64,000 nucleotides of DNA, from the NCBI GenBank assembly GCA_000708835.1, contig DF237197.1, forward strand, positions 41,987-105,986, read 5' to 3'. The position numbers were made by a program, and so were the translations under genes. Below are positions 24,601-36,849 of the stretch, piece after piece. The notes below the pieces were generated by a model. It had not been told where the DNA came from. It saw nothing but the letters and a program-made list of their open reading frames with translations, and made no database searches. Origin of the DNA: Klebsormidium nitens. Taxonomy: Eukaryota > Streptophyta > Klebsormidiophyceae > Klebsormidiales > Klebsormidiaceae. How positions within the stretch are numbered: the first letter of the stretch is position 1; each line of letters begins with the position of its first letter.

Positions 24601-27600
24601 CATTTAGCGTCTTTGATTGTTAAGTTGCAAGCCGAGGTGACACGTTCCCACCACCCTAACACTCTATCAGCTCTACCATTCGTTTAGTCAAATGACTTGG
24701 TACAGGCGAAAAAAGTCTTTTACAACGTATTACTCTGCACGAGTGTTTGGTGAGGCCAAGGCCCGTTCTTGGGGTTATGAGTCGTTGCTCGGAGTGGAAA
24801 AGCTCATAACCATATGTAAACTTTGAGACAAGACAGCACAATGGACGACGCTTTGCTTACTCCATTGCCGTTTCTGCCGCCTGTCGCCAGTCGCCCGCCC
24901 CACGGAGCAGCCCCGCGGCCGCCTCGCGCTCCCCGCCCTTCACCAGCCAGTCCACCGCGGCCGCAATCGCCCAGAAGCGCCGCCGCTCAAGTTTCCTCGC
25001 ACTCAGCTCCTCGGGAGATCGTTCCCCGAGCTGGTACCCGGCTTTTTCCTGAGCTTGACTGCCCTCGGTTGATAGCGCCGGGTCGATTCGGCCGTTTCCG
25101 TGTCTCTGGAAGACGATGCGCGCCGCCAGATCGAAAGCGGGATCGGCTATGCCCTGCGGGCCATCGCTTATCGGGTTGCTTTCGGCGAAGGACGGCCGTC
25201 GCGAGGTTACGGCGGGATTTGAGAACGGCGTCGCATTCTCTTTTTGGTTTTCGCTTAGACTCGATGGTTTCTTGCTAACCGGATGGCTCTCTCCCCCGGG
25301 GGCTTCTGCGGATGGTCTTGCAGGGACACTATCTGCCAGAGCCTCACCCGCTTTGTCTTGTCTCGGGTTAGAGTTAACCTCCGGCGCACTCGCCCCCAAC
25401 TCAAAATGCGCGACTCCCTGCGCGAAGCTCTGAGGATCGACGCGCACTCTCCGCCCGTCGAACCCGAGGCCCCGCCAGGAAAGCGGCGAGGGAAACGCAA
25501 GCTTTGCATCATATTGGGCTTCCGCGACCTTTTCTGAAACAGGGCCTCCAGCGGAGATGATATGACTCCAGGCCGCCATGAGTAGCCCGAACTCTCTGCA
25601 CATCGAAGCGAACACGGCTGCCACCACCCGTGGATGCTTTCGACACTGCGCCCTTAAAACCGTTCGATACGCGTCCGCCGCTTCTCCGCCGTCCGATGAA
25701 TCCCGCTTGCCTTTCGCACCGTCCGATTCGCGCCCCGCCTTTTCACACAGGTCCTCCGCCAGGTGCATCACGCCCACGGCCGCGCTGACGTCACACCGGT
25801 GCACGTGTACGGCCAGGACACGTGGCAAGCCCAGGACGCCCGCGCGCGCGTACGCGGCCGCGGCTGCGTCCTCCTGTCCGAGAAGGAAGTGCTCGTCGCC
25901 GTCCGAAACCGCCGCTTGCGCTTCGGACGCGAGCGAATCCACCTCGCCTTCCAGCTTAGGATCGGTACCATGTCCGAGCTTCTTTTCTCCTGACGCCGTT
26001 TCGACACCTGCCCGGCGCAGGGCCTCGGTCACGATGACGTCAGCCAGCTCCCCCGGTTCTATCTTCTCGAGTTCTGAGTGCCCGTCGTCGAGAATCGGTC
26101 CCCCGGCGGCCCAGAAGGCCAGCATCCTTTGACCCGATTCTGAGAGGACAATCTCTTCTTTCCTGTCCCCCCCTTTGACTCGCCCCTTCTGCCGCGCGAG
26201 ATGCGCGATCAGCTTCCACACACCGCGCGTCCGTTCGTGGCGACACTCCGCCGGTGCCTCAGTCCCGCTGAGTCGCCGTTCTTTGGAATCTCCCGGGGAC
26301 AGTGCCGTTCCGTCGAGGACCGGAAGGACGGCGCAGCAGAGGTGCAGCGCACAACGCAGGTGACCCGCTGTGAGACGAAAACACAAGCTTTACAGTTGAG
26401 GATTTCAAGGCAAAGGAAAATTCAGATGACGCAAGATGAAGCTGTGACCGCTGTTTTTCAAACACAAGCTTCGCTTCGACTCATTTCGCAAGACCGTCCC
26501 GCTTCTTTTCTCTTGGATCGTCAGTCATATTGCACAACAATCGTCGTCAAAAGTCCAAGGGAGGGAGCGACAGAGATTCTATCTGTTTTCACCTACAGAA
26601 TGGCACGACCAAAGTACCGATTCTAACTCACCTTCAAAGAGGCTCTCCACCAGCTCCTGCAACGTCAGCCATAGCGCGGGGCGGCTGGTCCGGTAGCGCG
26701 TGTCCAGGCGCGCCGCGGCCGCCATCGCGTCCGCCGCCACGCGCACGTGCCTCTGACACGTGTGGCCATCGGGCGGCGCCAAGGAAGCGAGTGCAGCGCA
26801 CAGCTGTCGCAAGTGAGAGGATGGTGAGCTCTTATCGGAAGTGGATCAAACAGAAGGGTGCCAAAGATAAATCTCTTCCTTCGTCTTTCTGACACAGCTT
26901 GGAGTTCGGATGTCGAGAAGGTAGGCGCTTGTGGGAAATGGTGGCAAATTGGCGCGCTGGGAGCCCGAGGTTGTAAAAATTTCGTCTGGAATGTTCCCTA
27001 CCCGCCCTTCTAGCAGTCCACAGAAGTAGCCTCACTCAGGGGGCAAGCCTAGGCTGGAAAACCATTCCGCACCGGATTCTGACCCGCCACAGCGATCGTG
27101 AAGACTCGTGCGATGGACGGAGGGGCTCAAGTGACTTCTGCTTCAACTCGTTTCGTATTTCTGGATAGCTTTCCAGCGGTCGATGCAACCGCTAGCTGGG
27201 ATCACCTCGGATCGGACGGCCAGGAGCGCGCCCTGGTAGTAGCCCTTGCCATCGCAGCGGTCGCCAAGTGGCAGCACGGCAGCCGTTCGCCACGTCAGCC
27301 CTGCCCTCACGGCGGGGCTTTTGTCCACGTGGAGAGGTAACACGTTCTCTGCACAACCGCTTTGAAATATGAAGGGTCCAGCCAAGATACAGAACCAGAG
27401 TTTCAAGGCTTTTAACTGCATATATTGGATCTTGGCAAAGGCTCGTGAGTCGTATACGTCCCCCACGATTCTGGCGGTTGCATCGTTCGAAGGTGAAACA
27501 CTGCGTAGTGACCAGAGGTGGATGAAAGTTTGTCGGCGATTGCCTGGGAGTGAGATTCCAAAGGGCCTCCGCAGAATCCGCAAAGGCCTCATGCGCACTT

Positions 27601-30600
27601 CAAAAAAAGACTTCCGTATTGCCCACTCATTCGTCAGTAGGTACACAACTTTCAGTCCCCTTCACGACTTTGGCTATTCAGCTTCTACGAGCGAGGTGTC
27701 CCTACATCAAAAAGATGAAGCCTCTGACGCCGCGTTTGGGAATCTCCCTGGAGCACATTATGATATAATTGTAACTTATCATACATGGGGGTGGGGCTAT
27801 GATCTGGGAGCATAAGGAACTTTGGTGCCCGCTAATGATCCCTACCCAACCTCCGTGTTTATCATTGCCTTCGTCGCTGCTCCACCTATGAGATATGGCA
27901 GGCGTAGTTTCGATCTACAGCTAGCCTCTGCGTGCGCTTCAGATCTTCTAGTTGAGCACTTGACCTTTGTCCCACTAATCACCCGCTCGCTTTGTGGTGG
28001 CCGAACACCTTAGAAGTTTGAAAACCAAGAAAGTTAATGAGAGGCCCATCCTATAAATTCTAGGTCCGCTCGACATCGCCAACGAAAACCTTGCTGATAC
28101 TTTGAAGAGTCCCACAATTGTTCCTGTAAGATCAAAGCGCAGAGTATCTCACCGACCGCCTCTCCTGTCGCAGTCGCCATCAGCATGGACGCACTGTACT
28201 CGGTTCCGATCCCAGGCACCGTCCACACCGCCACGTGTTTCCCCCTAGATATCGTCACGTGTACGCTTGCGCCGCCCCCTCCCAAGCTCGTGCTCGGGTA
28301 TATACACAGGGAGTACGGCTCCGCTGCCCTCTCTGCTTTCGCTGTGATCGAGCCCGCCTCCTGACCGGAACGGCCGGAACCGGAGCTCCGGCCGAGGCTG
28401 AAGAACGTCCGGAACGGGCTCGTACTGCGCGCAGCGCGTTTTGGACCGTTGGTTTCGCCGCCTACCGTGTCTGTCCGACCTCTTCCGCCGGATTCCGCCA
28501 GCGTTCCGCTCGAGCTCCGCCGGAGCTTGCCGGTGGTCCCGGCCTTGACCTTGTCCGGGTCCCACAAACCCTGCGTCCAAACCTCTTTCCTCAAGTACTT
28601 CTGCGGGCCCGTATCGGACGGTCCGGTATTCCGATTCGGCGCTTTCGTACGTCCGAAAAACGAACGCAGGGAGGGCTTCGTGCTGCTGACAGCGGACCCT
28701 GAAAGTGCGCCCTCGATCACCGTCATAACCCTTCCCAGCCTGTCAAACAGTGCCACGTGTCCTGCCGTGTCAACCGCAGCCAGGATCGCGCCACGTGGCG
28801 GCGCCCAAGCGACACCGCAGATCTCTGGGAAAGCGGTGGTGCGCTGCGAGGACGACGCGGAGGGCGCACCACGTGTCGCGGTCCTGTTCGCCGGAGGGGA
28901 GAAGAGGCCGCCCGAGGCTGTCGCCTGCGGCTCGTGGGTTGGGGACAGAACGCCCCGGAAAAGCACCCCCGCTGCAGTGCCGTCGTCTGCGCTTTGGAAA
29001 GTTGGCGACAAAATTCCCCCCGACTGATTCGCACCATTACTCTGCATAGACAGAAGTGCGCCGCCGCTGCCCGTCCGTTGCAGAGACCCTTTCTCCGTCC
29101 CTTGACTCTTTTCCGGGCTCTTTCTCCCGAGACCCAAAACCTCCTTTTCCCAGTCAACTTCCCCAACCGTCTCGAGCTCGTGGTTTAGAATCAGTAGCCG
29201 GCCGGCCCTTCCTCCTCTGTTACTCTCCCCCCGCACCGCCACTGCCAAGAGCGCCCCGCTAGGGTCCCATTCTAAAGCGAGCGTTTCGCTCGCACGGCGG
29301 CGCCACTCCTCGCATTCGGGGGTGCCGAGACAGCCCGGAAAGGACCCCATGGGAACGTCGTTTTCGCCTGACTCCGCAAAAGGACCGCTCGATTCTAAAG
29401 CCGTTTCTATAGTCCCAAAAGTCGTGCAGGAAAAGACTTTCTGCTGGCGGGGTCCGATACGTTTGACCGTCCAAACGTGGTATTCGTCCCGCTGTATTCG
29501 AACCAAAGGTCCGGACAAATCCGCACCAGAGACTGGGTCTGCTTCCTGTGCGGAAGTGTCCGTAAAAAGTCCTGCCGTCTCTGGCCCTATTGATCTTTCC
29601 AACTTTGTCGTCACCTCGTCATCTGGCTCGCCGGAAACTCTAGTTAACCCCTCTCCTGACCCGTCCCCGTCCTGTAACCCCTCCACTACTCCTTCTGCAT
29701 CTCCTTTCTCCACCCCTGCTTTGCGTTGGGTGCTTTCCTCGTCTCCCTCTCGTTTTGACAGATCGTCACTGCCCTTTCCGTCTCCCAATGTGGAAGCGCT
29801 TCCAGTGTCTGACGTCATCAAGTCGGACCCCTGTCGACAGTCAGCAGGCGATAGCGGTTTGATGTGACATGCCGCCACGGTGACGTCCAACACTCCCCCG
29901 CAGCAGCCGCAGTGCACCCCCGCCGATGCGCCCAATCCTTCACCCTCTTGCATGTGCTCGCTGATGCTGGCAAAGGCCAGTGATATCGAACGGCCGACAA
30001 TCACATCCGTGTGGAATCGGACGGTCGGAAACCTAGTTTCGAGACCCTTATCAAGCCCTTTGGAGAGCAGCGCCGAATGCGCACTCTCAAGGGAAGCTTG
30101 ATCCGCGGAGACGTCGGCAGTCTCTTCCAATGTCTGAGAAGCACAGGGCTGAGGAGTGGTTTCTCCATCAGGCCCAATGTCCCGCCACAGCCCGTTTAGA
30201 AACGGTAGCTTCAGCTCGCTCTCCCCCACTCTGCGCGCCCCTTGCACTGACGAGCTAGTTCTAAACGAGCATCTCTGACAGTGCACACCTCCGCAGGCGT
30301 GCAACTCGTCCGCTTCCCATGCGGACAGCTGGCGATCCGTCCGAAGCCCCACGACGGACCTGCCGTCGTCCGAAACGGCCAGCCACAGCCAGTCCTCCCC
30401 AGGAACCCCTTCAGGCTTCCCCTCGCTTTCACTTCTGGCATTCCGCTGCGTTCCTGTCGAAAGTGTCTCCTCAACAGGCCGATCGTAGACCGCTGATTCT
30501 GCACTCGTACCCCTTTCAGAATTGTCGGTCCCATTGAGAGCTGCATTGCCAACAGATGGGCCAGACTCTGGTGCAGCACTTTTACCAATTGGTAAATGCC

Positions 30601-31496
30601 ACTCAATCACGTGCGCTTTGCTTTTGCCTCGTTCCGGGCTCCGGTCCCAGATTGCAAGCCACCTCCGCCAGGGGGATGCGCCAGGCAGCGGTGGGAGGGG
30701 GGTGACTGCGAACCGGCCATTCTCGGATGTCCACACTCTCCCAGTCTGTTTCAGGGCAAAGGAGAGGGTGGTGTGAATTAGAAGGGCCGACAATCTGGGT
30801 GGTTTGAAATCGGTTCAATAAAACCTGAGAATTCCAGCACACAGATAGCCATGATGGTATGGTTTAAAAGCCTGGAAAAGAGAGTACTGTCAAGAAAGGA
30901 CGAGAATGTTGACTTGATCCATTGAATCAAGTGCCCCGGCGTCAAGGAGGCGCTGAAATGCAAAGAGGTACAGATTATGCGTACCACCAAAGTGGTATTG
31001 GTGATTCAAAGTTTCTGCTAGGTGGTAGACGAAATTCCTTCGAGCAACAGAGGTGAGACTTTTACTTTCTGCTAGGTGGTATTTTCTTCGAGCAACAGAG
31101 GTGAGGTTTAAAACTTTTTGCTAGGTGGTAGAAAACGTTTCTTTGAGCAACAGAAGCTTCCGACATACATATTTCTCAGAAGTACGTCACCTGAATGTTG
31201 GAGAGCTCTTTTGGCTTTCCAATCGCCTCCCCATGCACCGACACGAGCCCCTTCCTTCTTCCATCCTCCACAATTGCTGGGGCTTGGACCGTCCCCAAGA
31301 CACTCCCGTCCTCAGCCAGCTGAACCAACCGAAGCCCTGAGCTTCTTTCATTCCTCCCTAGCTTCTTGCATCCTCCCAGCACCTGGGGAGCTCTACCGAC
31401 CACTCTCTTTCCCCAGTCATGCCCCTGCACTCCTTGAGATTCCGGCACCTTCCCGCTGACTTTGAGAAAGCAAGCGGGCCGCAGAGAGAGCAACAT
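15616..31496 (-). CDS. CPLANE1: Giant CPLANE1/JBTS17-like ciliogenesis protein
   Basis: Fifteen phase-consistent exons: 31191-31496, 28153-30745, 27206-27348, 26632-26803, 24861-26367, 24144-24330, 23522-23716, 22893-23143, 22362-22449, 21376-21504, 19832-21025, 17077-19149, 16348-16698, 16254-16293 (weak) and 15616-15902. They total about 3,171 residues; human CPLANE1 has about 3,200. The N-terminal part has WD-like strands (ALEWDPSGALLAVAVRG, VAWAPPRGAILAAVDTAGH, HVAVWTVPG). The middle is helical, with a block around FWAIAAAVDWLVKGG and LLRGAGDWRQAAETAME resembling the CPLANE1 segment after its propeller. The C-terminal third is disordered and charged, then has an IQ motif split by an intron (IQAHVRGYLVRRRL) and a coiled coil. 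CPLANE1 recruits intraflagellar-transport-A proteins at the basal body. The family call is remembered similarity plus length; another WD/helical scaffold is possible. Confidence 0.6.
31012..31157. repeat. Three tandem copies of a 50-55 bp unit in intron 1
   Basis: Copies begin at 31012, 31066 and 31115. Each has GCTAGGTGGTA near its start and GAGCAACAG later; the first two end in AGGTGAG. They lie in the intron between the first two coding exons of the CPLANE1-like gene. Confidence 0.8.
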
Positions 31497-32302
31497 CGTG
31501 CCAAGCTGCCTGTGGATCACAGGGCAGCTGGCAGGGAGCTGGCTATTCAGGTGACAGAGACACAGCTGCAGGTTCCATCATGCAGAGCTCAGCGTTAGGA
31601 GACAATCTGCTGGCCAGGTAGCTTCAAATTCAAGTTGGTCCCTACGTAACTCGCCCCTTTTGGCGCCAACTTCCTCCAACCAGCATCACTACCCATTGGC
31701 TTCACTTCCTGCATTCAAGTTCAACAGTGCGCAATCAGGTACCGGTACTCATCAACTGCTGATGCATAGGGGTCAAAGTACTAATCAGAGCTAGCTTGTA
31801 CTACACACTCTCCCGCTGGTCTACAACCGTCGATGACTAGAATCAACGGTTCAGATGAAGGAGACGGGCTGATAGAGACGGTATAGTTCCGGGTCCAGCT
31901 TCATTTGCATGCTTGTCGGCGACACCACCCCTTGGTAATGGAAATATGTCATTGTCGCTCAAAACATACCGGACTTCTCCTAATATGAGTTGCGTGCCCG
32001 CTCTAGATAGTCAAAGCCCTCAGCTGGCTGCCTTTGTCGTCTCTGCTGTGCATGTCGGACGTGCTGCATCGGGTGAGCTGCGCAGTGTGCATCGGGTGAG
32101 CGTGAGGGAGGGCGGCTGCTTCTGGTGGCATGCTGTAGCTTCACTCTGTCTTGCATACATCTGCCTCAAGATCCTCCAATCAGCAGAAGGCCCTTTTCCT
32201 GCAGCGGACGGCATTGTCTTTCTCCCGGCTGCAAGCTCTGTGACTAGTGGCAGTTATCCTGCAACCTTCATACCTGAATCTGGGATTTTTGGGGTCGTTA
32301 CG
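31497..32302. promoter_or_regulatory. Divergent spacer between the CPLANE1-like gene and mS23
   Basis: About 800 bases separate the two facing-away start codons and must carry both 5' UTRs and promoters. A plus-strand frame (31913-32428) is open through most of the mS23 side and continues into mS23 exon 1, so a longer mS23 N-terminus is formally possible. No specific element was recognised. Confidence 0.35.
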
Positions 32303-34540
32303 ATGGCTAAGTACTTGAAGATATACAAAATGAATTGGCAGCAGATCCTACGCAATGTGGGCGGCTTGGTTAAGCAAGGCGGCCCGCTGTATCCAGAACC
32401 GGTGTGGTACGAGCCGGCACTTTCGTGAGACGACCATCCTCACCCGTTTTCTCTTTTGCAAATGCTCCTTTTGTGGCCCAGCGTGCCACACTTTGGATTT
32501 AGAAGAAGTCCCTGGCAGCCCTTTTGCTGGTCCTGTGTCAGCACTTTTCAGGTGCAGGCAGCGTAGTTACTTTCTCGAAAAGTGGTAGGTTGCAGAAACT
32601 TTGATGCACTCCTGGATTGTGAGAAAAGGCAACGTGGGCTTATATGTGGACTTCCTGAAGTGTTAAGCTAGGACTTCTTTTGCAAGCTTTTCAAGGCCTT
32701 TCTTACCTACCGGTAATCTCTGAAGGCACTCACTCTCCATATAAGATTGTCCAAAGCTTTCTGTTAGACTGATTAGACAACCCTCGAGGATTCTGGTGGT
32801 GTTCACTTGACCACCACTCTGAACCACCTGTCACATCAGCAGATCGTGTCGATCAATGTGTTAAACCCAAAGAGTCCGGAAGGTTGTCCTTTTGACCATG
32901 CTAAGAGAGGTCAGCTAACCCTCTTCTTCCTTTCTGCAGTAGAAGATCTTGGTCAGGCGTCAACTGGTTTTGGTTGCTGTCAACATATTTCTGTCACTGA
33001 CTTCTCTCTCTCCTCTCTCCTTTGTGCAGAGTGGCTCCTCGCCCGGAACAGAACAAGTTCAAAAAACCTCCACGGCCGCCCCAGATTGTTCTTCCGGAGG
33101 ATGAGCATGTCAAGGCGTTCTACAAAATGTTTCCAGAGGAGCAGAATTACACTACGCATTACAGTTATGGGTAGGTAAATACAAACTTATCTTCCGGGAA
33201 GAGCACACCGTGCTTTCCATACAGTACTTCTTCGGCGTGGCAAGCAGCATTTGCTTCTTGATTTCGGTCAGCTTTTGAGAAGATCTTACCTGGGGGCTTC
33301 CGGAACATAGAAACAACGGACAGAAATCCGCATCAATCTTGTTTCCAAATCATGGATAAATCCAAACCTTTGACGATCCAATGAGTTGTCTTTGAGCCCC
33401 TCACATGGTTCAAGAATTTTGATAGAGATTCTACAGTGAGGCTGGGTTGAGAATGACCCGTTACTTCTCACATCAAATCTCAGGAACTCAATAACTTCCT
33501 TAACGAAAGCAATGTCACAGGTATCGCTTTTCAGCGCCTTTTTCACCACAGAGCCTTGCCTCTTTCTGCATACGTAGTCATACTAGGCGCGTCATTTGTG
33601 CAGAATCTGTCACACTGCTTGCTTGTCCACAGAGGTCTCGTCGTTACGTTCCATTCAGGTGGCTGGAGCTCTGGAAACTGACTTCCACTTTCCATTCTGC
33701 AGCCCTGGCGCCACCCTCGCAACCATACCCCCCGCCAGGATATTTGCTCACCGGGTTCTCGACTTATTGAGAAACGATTACGATTTGCCGACCGCTTATG
33801 AGATAGCAGTGGTAAGTGGTCCCTCGCTAGTGCTTCCGCCATGTGGCCTTATTTCGAGTTTGCTAAGGCCACACTTTTCTTCCACGACAGAAGAAGAGCA
33901 AGCGCTGAAGCGGTCTTTGCCAACCGGTCCTTGTTGAGGATGAGATATATTTGGATTCATGAGGATGATTTTTCCAAGTCTTCTAAGCAATTGGGGACTT
34001 GCACCCAACAAGACTTTATGTCCAGTCCACTTTCTTATGGAAGCCTTTGGAAACGGTCAGAAGACGACAAACGAAAGCAGCACGGGAGAGCCTGGCACTG
34101 CATCAATTTGCAATCTCATCTTTTACACTAATCACGTGGCTAATAAAGTACTTGGAATTCTCTGGTGCTCTTCATGGAGTGACGACGCCTTTGCCGGCAC
34201 TTTGCAGGACGAACACGAAGTACGACAAGAGTTTGGGAGCGACGCAGCCTTCCGGGAGGCTCTGGAGCGGATGAAGTACGGGGGCTCGGAAGACACGGAA
34301 GAGGTCAATGCATCTGGTTATGAAGACGAAGAAGATGAAACAGAGTATACGGAAGGAGACGAAGCAGAGGTTTTGGAATCTCAAAGAGAGTACCCAAATG
34401 ACGAGGGCGACTATCCGGACGAGGAGGTGGAGTATCCGGACAAAGAATTTGAGTATCCGGACAACGAAGGAGACCATACAGAGGGGAACCAGGTAGCACA
34501 GAATGGGGCTCGGACTTTGACAACGGATTCGAGACAATAG
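32303..34540 (+). CDS. mS23: Mitochondrial small-subunit ribosomal protein mS23
   Basis: Component of the mitochondrial ribosome small subunit. Four phase-consistent exons: 32303-32424, 33030-33170, 33703-33811 and 34208-34540, encoding 234 residues. Exon 1 gives the N-terminus with GGLVKQGG then YPEPVWYEPAL. Exon 2 carries PPRPPQIVLPEDEHVKAFY. Exon 3 has the family signature PPARIFAHRVLDLL followed by YEIAV. Exon 4 gives DEHEVRQEF and then an acidic tail with repeated YPDxE-like units (residues about 170-220) not usual for this family. Plant mS23 proteins share the PEPVW, LPEDxxV and PPARxFxxRVLEL blocks in the same order. The ATG at 32303 is the most upstream in good context; a second Met nine codons on could also be used. 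The basic N-terminus may act as the mitochondrial signal. Confidence 0.85.
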
Positions 34541-35817
34541 CCTTTCTACAGATTTGTCAAAACGACCCCTGTTGACAGCACCGGTCCATGCTCTTACTCG
34601 TGACCTGGGGGCAAGGCGGCAATATGTTTTGGAGTCGTTTGAATTCATTGGGTACTGGTAATTCTCAATCATCAATCACGACTTATGGGGTTCGCTCTTA
34701 GTAGATCTAGTTGGTCAGAACGTATGCGAGGCCTGGGCAGCGCCGGGATCCTTCTCGAGTCTAACACAACCCTGCATGCTGCCATGCACGTATGTGATCG
34801 ACACCGGATTGTCGAGCGCAAGGATGACCATATGGCTGCAGATATATTGCTTGTGTCGGAAACTGACTCATGTATGAGCATGCTGGCACGATTTTCATGT
34901 GACGGTACATACATGCATTTAGCTATTCGCGCGTGTTGAAGCTATTTGGCGAAATTCTTTATCACCGATCCTGCACGACTTCGTTGTCAGCTTCAGAATC
35001 GTTTAAGTGTGATCGATGCTATCCGACATGCTCAAGCTCGCTCCATGACATGCAGAATTGGACAGTCGTGTCTTGAGTGTCAATGGCTGACTGTCTCGCT
35101 GACTGATTGCAGGGAATCTGAACGCAGTTCTAGCTATTCAAAGCGCATGTAGGCAAATAAGTGAGGCTGAATGACATATGCATGTCTCGACCACGTTTTC
35201 AACCCATGTGATGGCGGCTCCATGGTAGCAGCAAAGTATGAAGTCTGCGCACTGCGTATACTCATGAATGCTTCAAAACAAGAGCGTCCGAAAGTGCACA
35301 AAGCAGCAGCAGTCGGATGCGTCCCGGCCGTTGCTAATCCATTGCGATCCAAGGGTGGTATGCTTTGTAAAACTCTCAGCTCCCCTTCTAAGCTCCTAAG
35401 GTGGGCATGACGACTTGCAATAGGTAACTATGCTCTAAGTCGCAAGCTGCAATATGGATAGGAGCTAGCACTATTTGAGTTGGCCGGAAGTAGTTCAAGC
35501 AGTTGGCTTTCAGTTCGGACTCCATAGAAGCAGTCCAGCCCGATAGGAATAACAATCACACGTTTTGGATCCGCCTCCCACGTAAGCTTTCCACGACCAG
35601 TCCCGCCTACCTCCAAGAAACTGCAACTAAGATAACCCCAGTCTGCAAACAGCTTTTGCAATCTGGCAGGTCTACGCTGCGCTGCGTGATGCCTACACAA
35701 GTGGCATGAGTTCACCTTCCTGGATATGAAGCAAAAGGTCAAAACCTTCACAAATCAACGAACTCTATTCCCTTAAAACCTCATTTTCATTAGGGGGCTC
35801 ATCCTCAACCAAGCAGA
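34541..35817. other. Convergent spacer between mS23 and the CHTOP-like gene
   Basis: It lies between two 3' ends. Only short ORFs occur, none with a recognisable motif. Self-complementary words such as TGCATGC and CATGCACG are frequent near 34770-34930, as in other spacers of this window. No RNA gene was seen. Confidence 0.45.
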
Positions 35818-36849
35818 TCAGCTCTCCATGGCCTTGCTGTCCGGAAGGTCAGCTGGAGGGGGTTCCGTCACTACCGGGGCACTCGTCTCGGCAGGCTTCT
35901 CCTCCGGGGCTGTGAAAAAGGAGTAGGATTCAGCGGACTATGCAAGTAATTTCAAACAGAAAAGCTTCATCGAAGCTCGGCTAAGGATGTGCCAAGGGCG
36001 AAGAACAGCGCCGCTGCTCTTACTCTGTAATCTGGAAAGGACCTCACAGTGTCGTACAAAATGCTCCATGCTTTACTGTAAAAGTTGACCTCAAGCACGA
36101 CCTATTGCTTGGGACCTTGTCAGGTCATGGCGAGTGCAACAAACTTCAGTTCGATTCAAATAAGATACCTTCCTTTCCACAGGGAAGTCAGTACGGGCTG
36201 CTTACCAGTCTCCTTCTTGCTGAAGTAAGTGTCCAGGTCGTCGTCCAACATTTTCTTGGCACTGTTGGCATCTCCCAGTCGCCACTGTAATACGAGGTGC
36301 CAGTCAGCACCCAAAACGTTTTGTTGCCACAATGGAGGTCAACTGCTTTGTGACGGCAGAAAATACCATCATATGGAAAACGAAGCGAGTGACTGACCGG
36401 AAAGTTGGACAATTATTGCAAGCCACCTGTGTTCGGGAGTGTGTTAGAAGACACTATGTCGAGAAGTGCCTTTCAAACGCTTCAGCTGGTTGCTCACTTC
36501 ACTTCGTGTCGAACCGCCATGTTCCAAAAAACATGCAGACCACAGAGATGCAATAGATGCAACAAAGAGAGGCTTCTAAATAGAGGCTTCTTGATAGAGC
36601 TTTGCAATTAAGCAAAAGATCCCCGACCTTGTCTAAGTCTGCATCAAGGGACTCCTTTGTTACTGTCTGCCCCTTCTTGCCCCCACGCCCTCTGCCTCTC
36701 TTACCACCCCCTCGATCAGACTTTTTCCCTTGGCCCCCCTTCCAACTCTGCTTCTGCACGCCCCCCTTGGCTGCATTCCTACCAGACCGTCCATCACCAA
36801 TTGCCGCTGCTTTGCCTCCCCCCCGGCCGCCTCGCCCTCGCCCCACCAT
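35818..36849 (-). CDS. CHTOP/FoP-type RG-rich mRNA export factor
   Basis: Small basic protein with a Friend-of-PRMT1 (FoP) duplication domain, found in mRNA-export adaptors CHTOP and ALY/REF. Three in-phase exons: 36628-36849, 36206-36284 and 35818-35909, giving 130 residues from the ATG at 36849. The N-terminal half is RG/GK-rich (VGRGRGGRGGGK, GGGKRGRGRGGKKG), typical of RNA binding and arginine methylation. The duplication domain reads KESLDADLDK then AKKMLDDDLDTYF, two LDxDLD units split by an intron. The C-terminus is acidic and proline-rich. The donor after exon 1 (GTCGGG) is unusual. An upstream coding exon is possible: a reading frame around 36910-37040 encodes SASDDKIARATFEQKSD, and no UAP56-binding motif is visible in the short form. 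There is no RRM, so ALY itself is unlikely. Confidence 0.7.

Noticed and set aside
28153-30745. RIC1-type WD protein as the identity of the large gene
   Set aside because: The RIC1 C-terminal domain is not seen, the downstream helical part and total length fit CPLANE1 better, and exon phases bind all parts into one frame.
30746-30820. Earlier acceptor (CCCAG before ATTG) for exon 2 of the CPLANE1-like gene
   Set aside because: It would need phase 2 from exon 1, which ends in phase 0. The acceptor after CTGAAACAG, behind a good pyrimidine tract, keeps phase 0.
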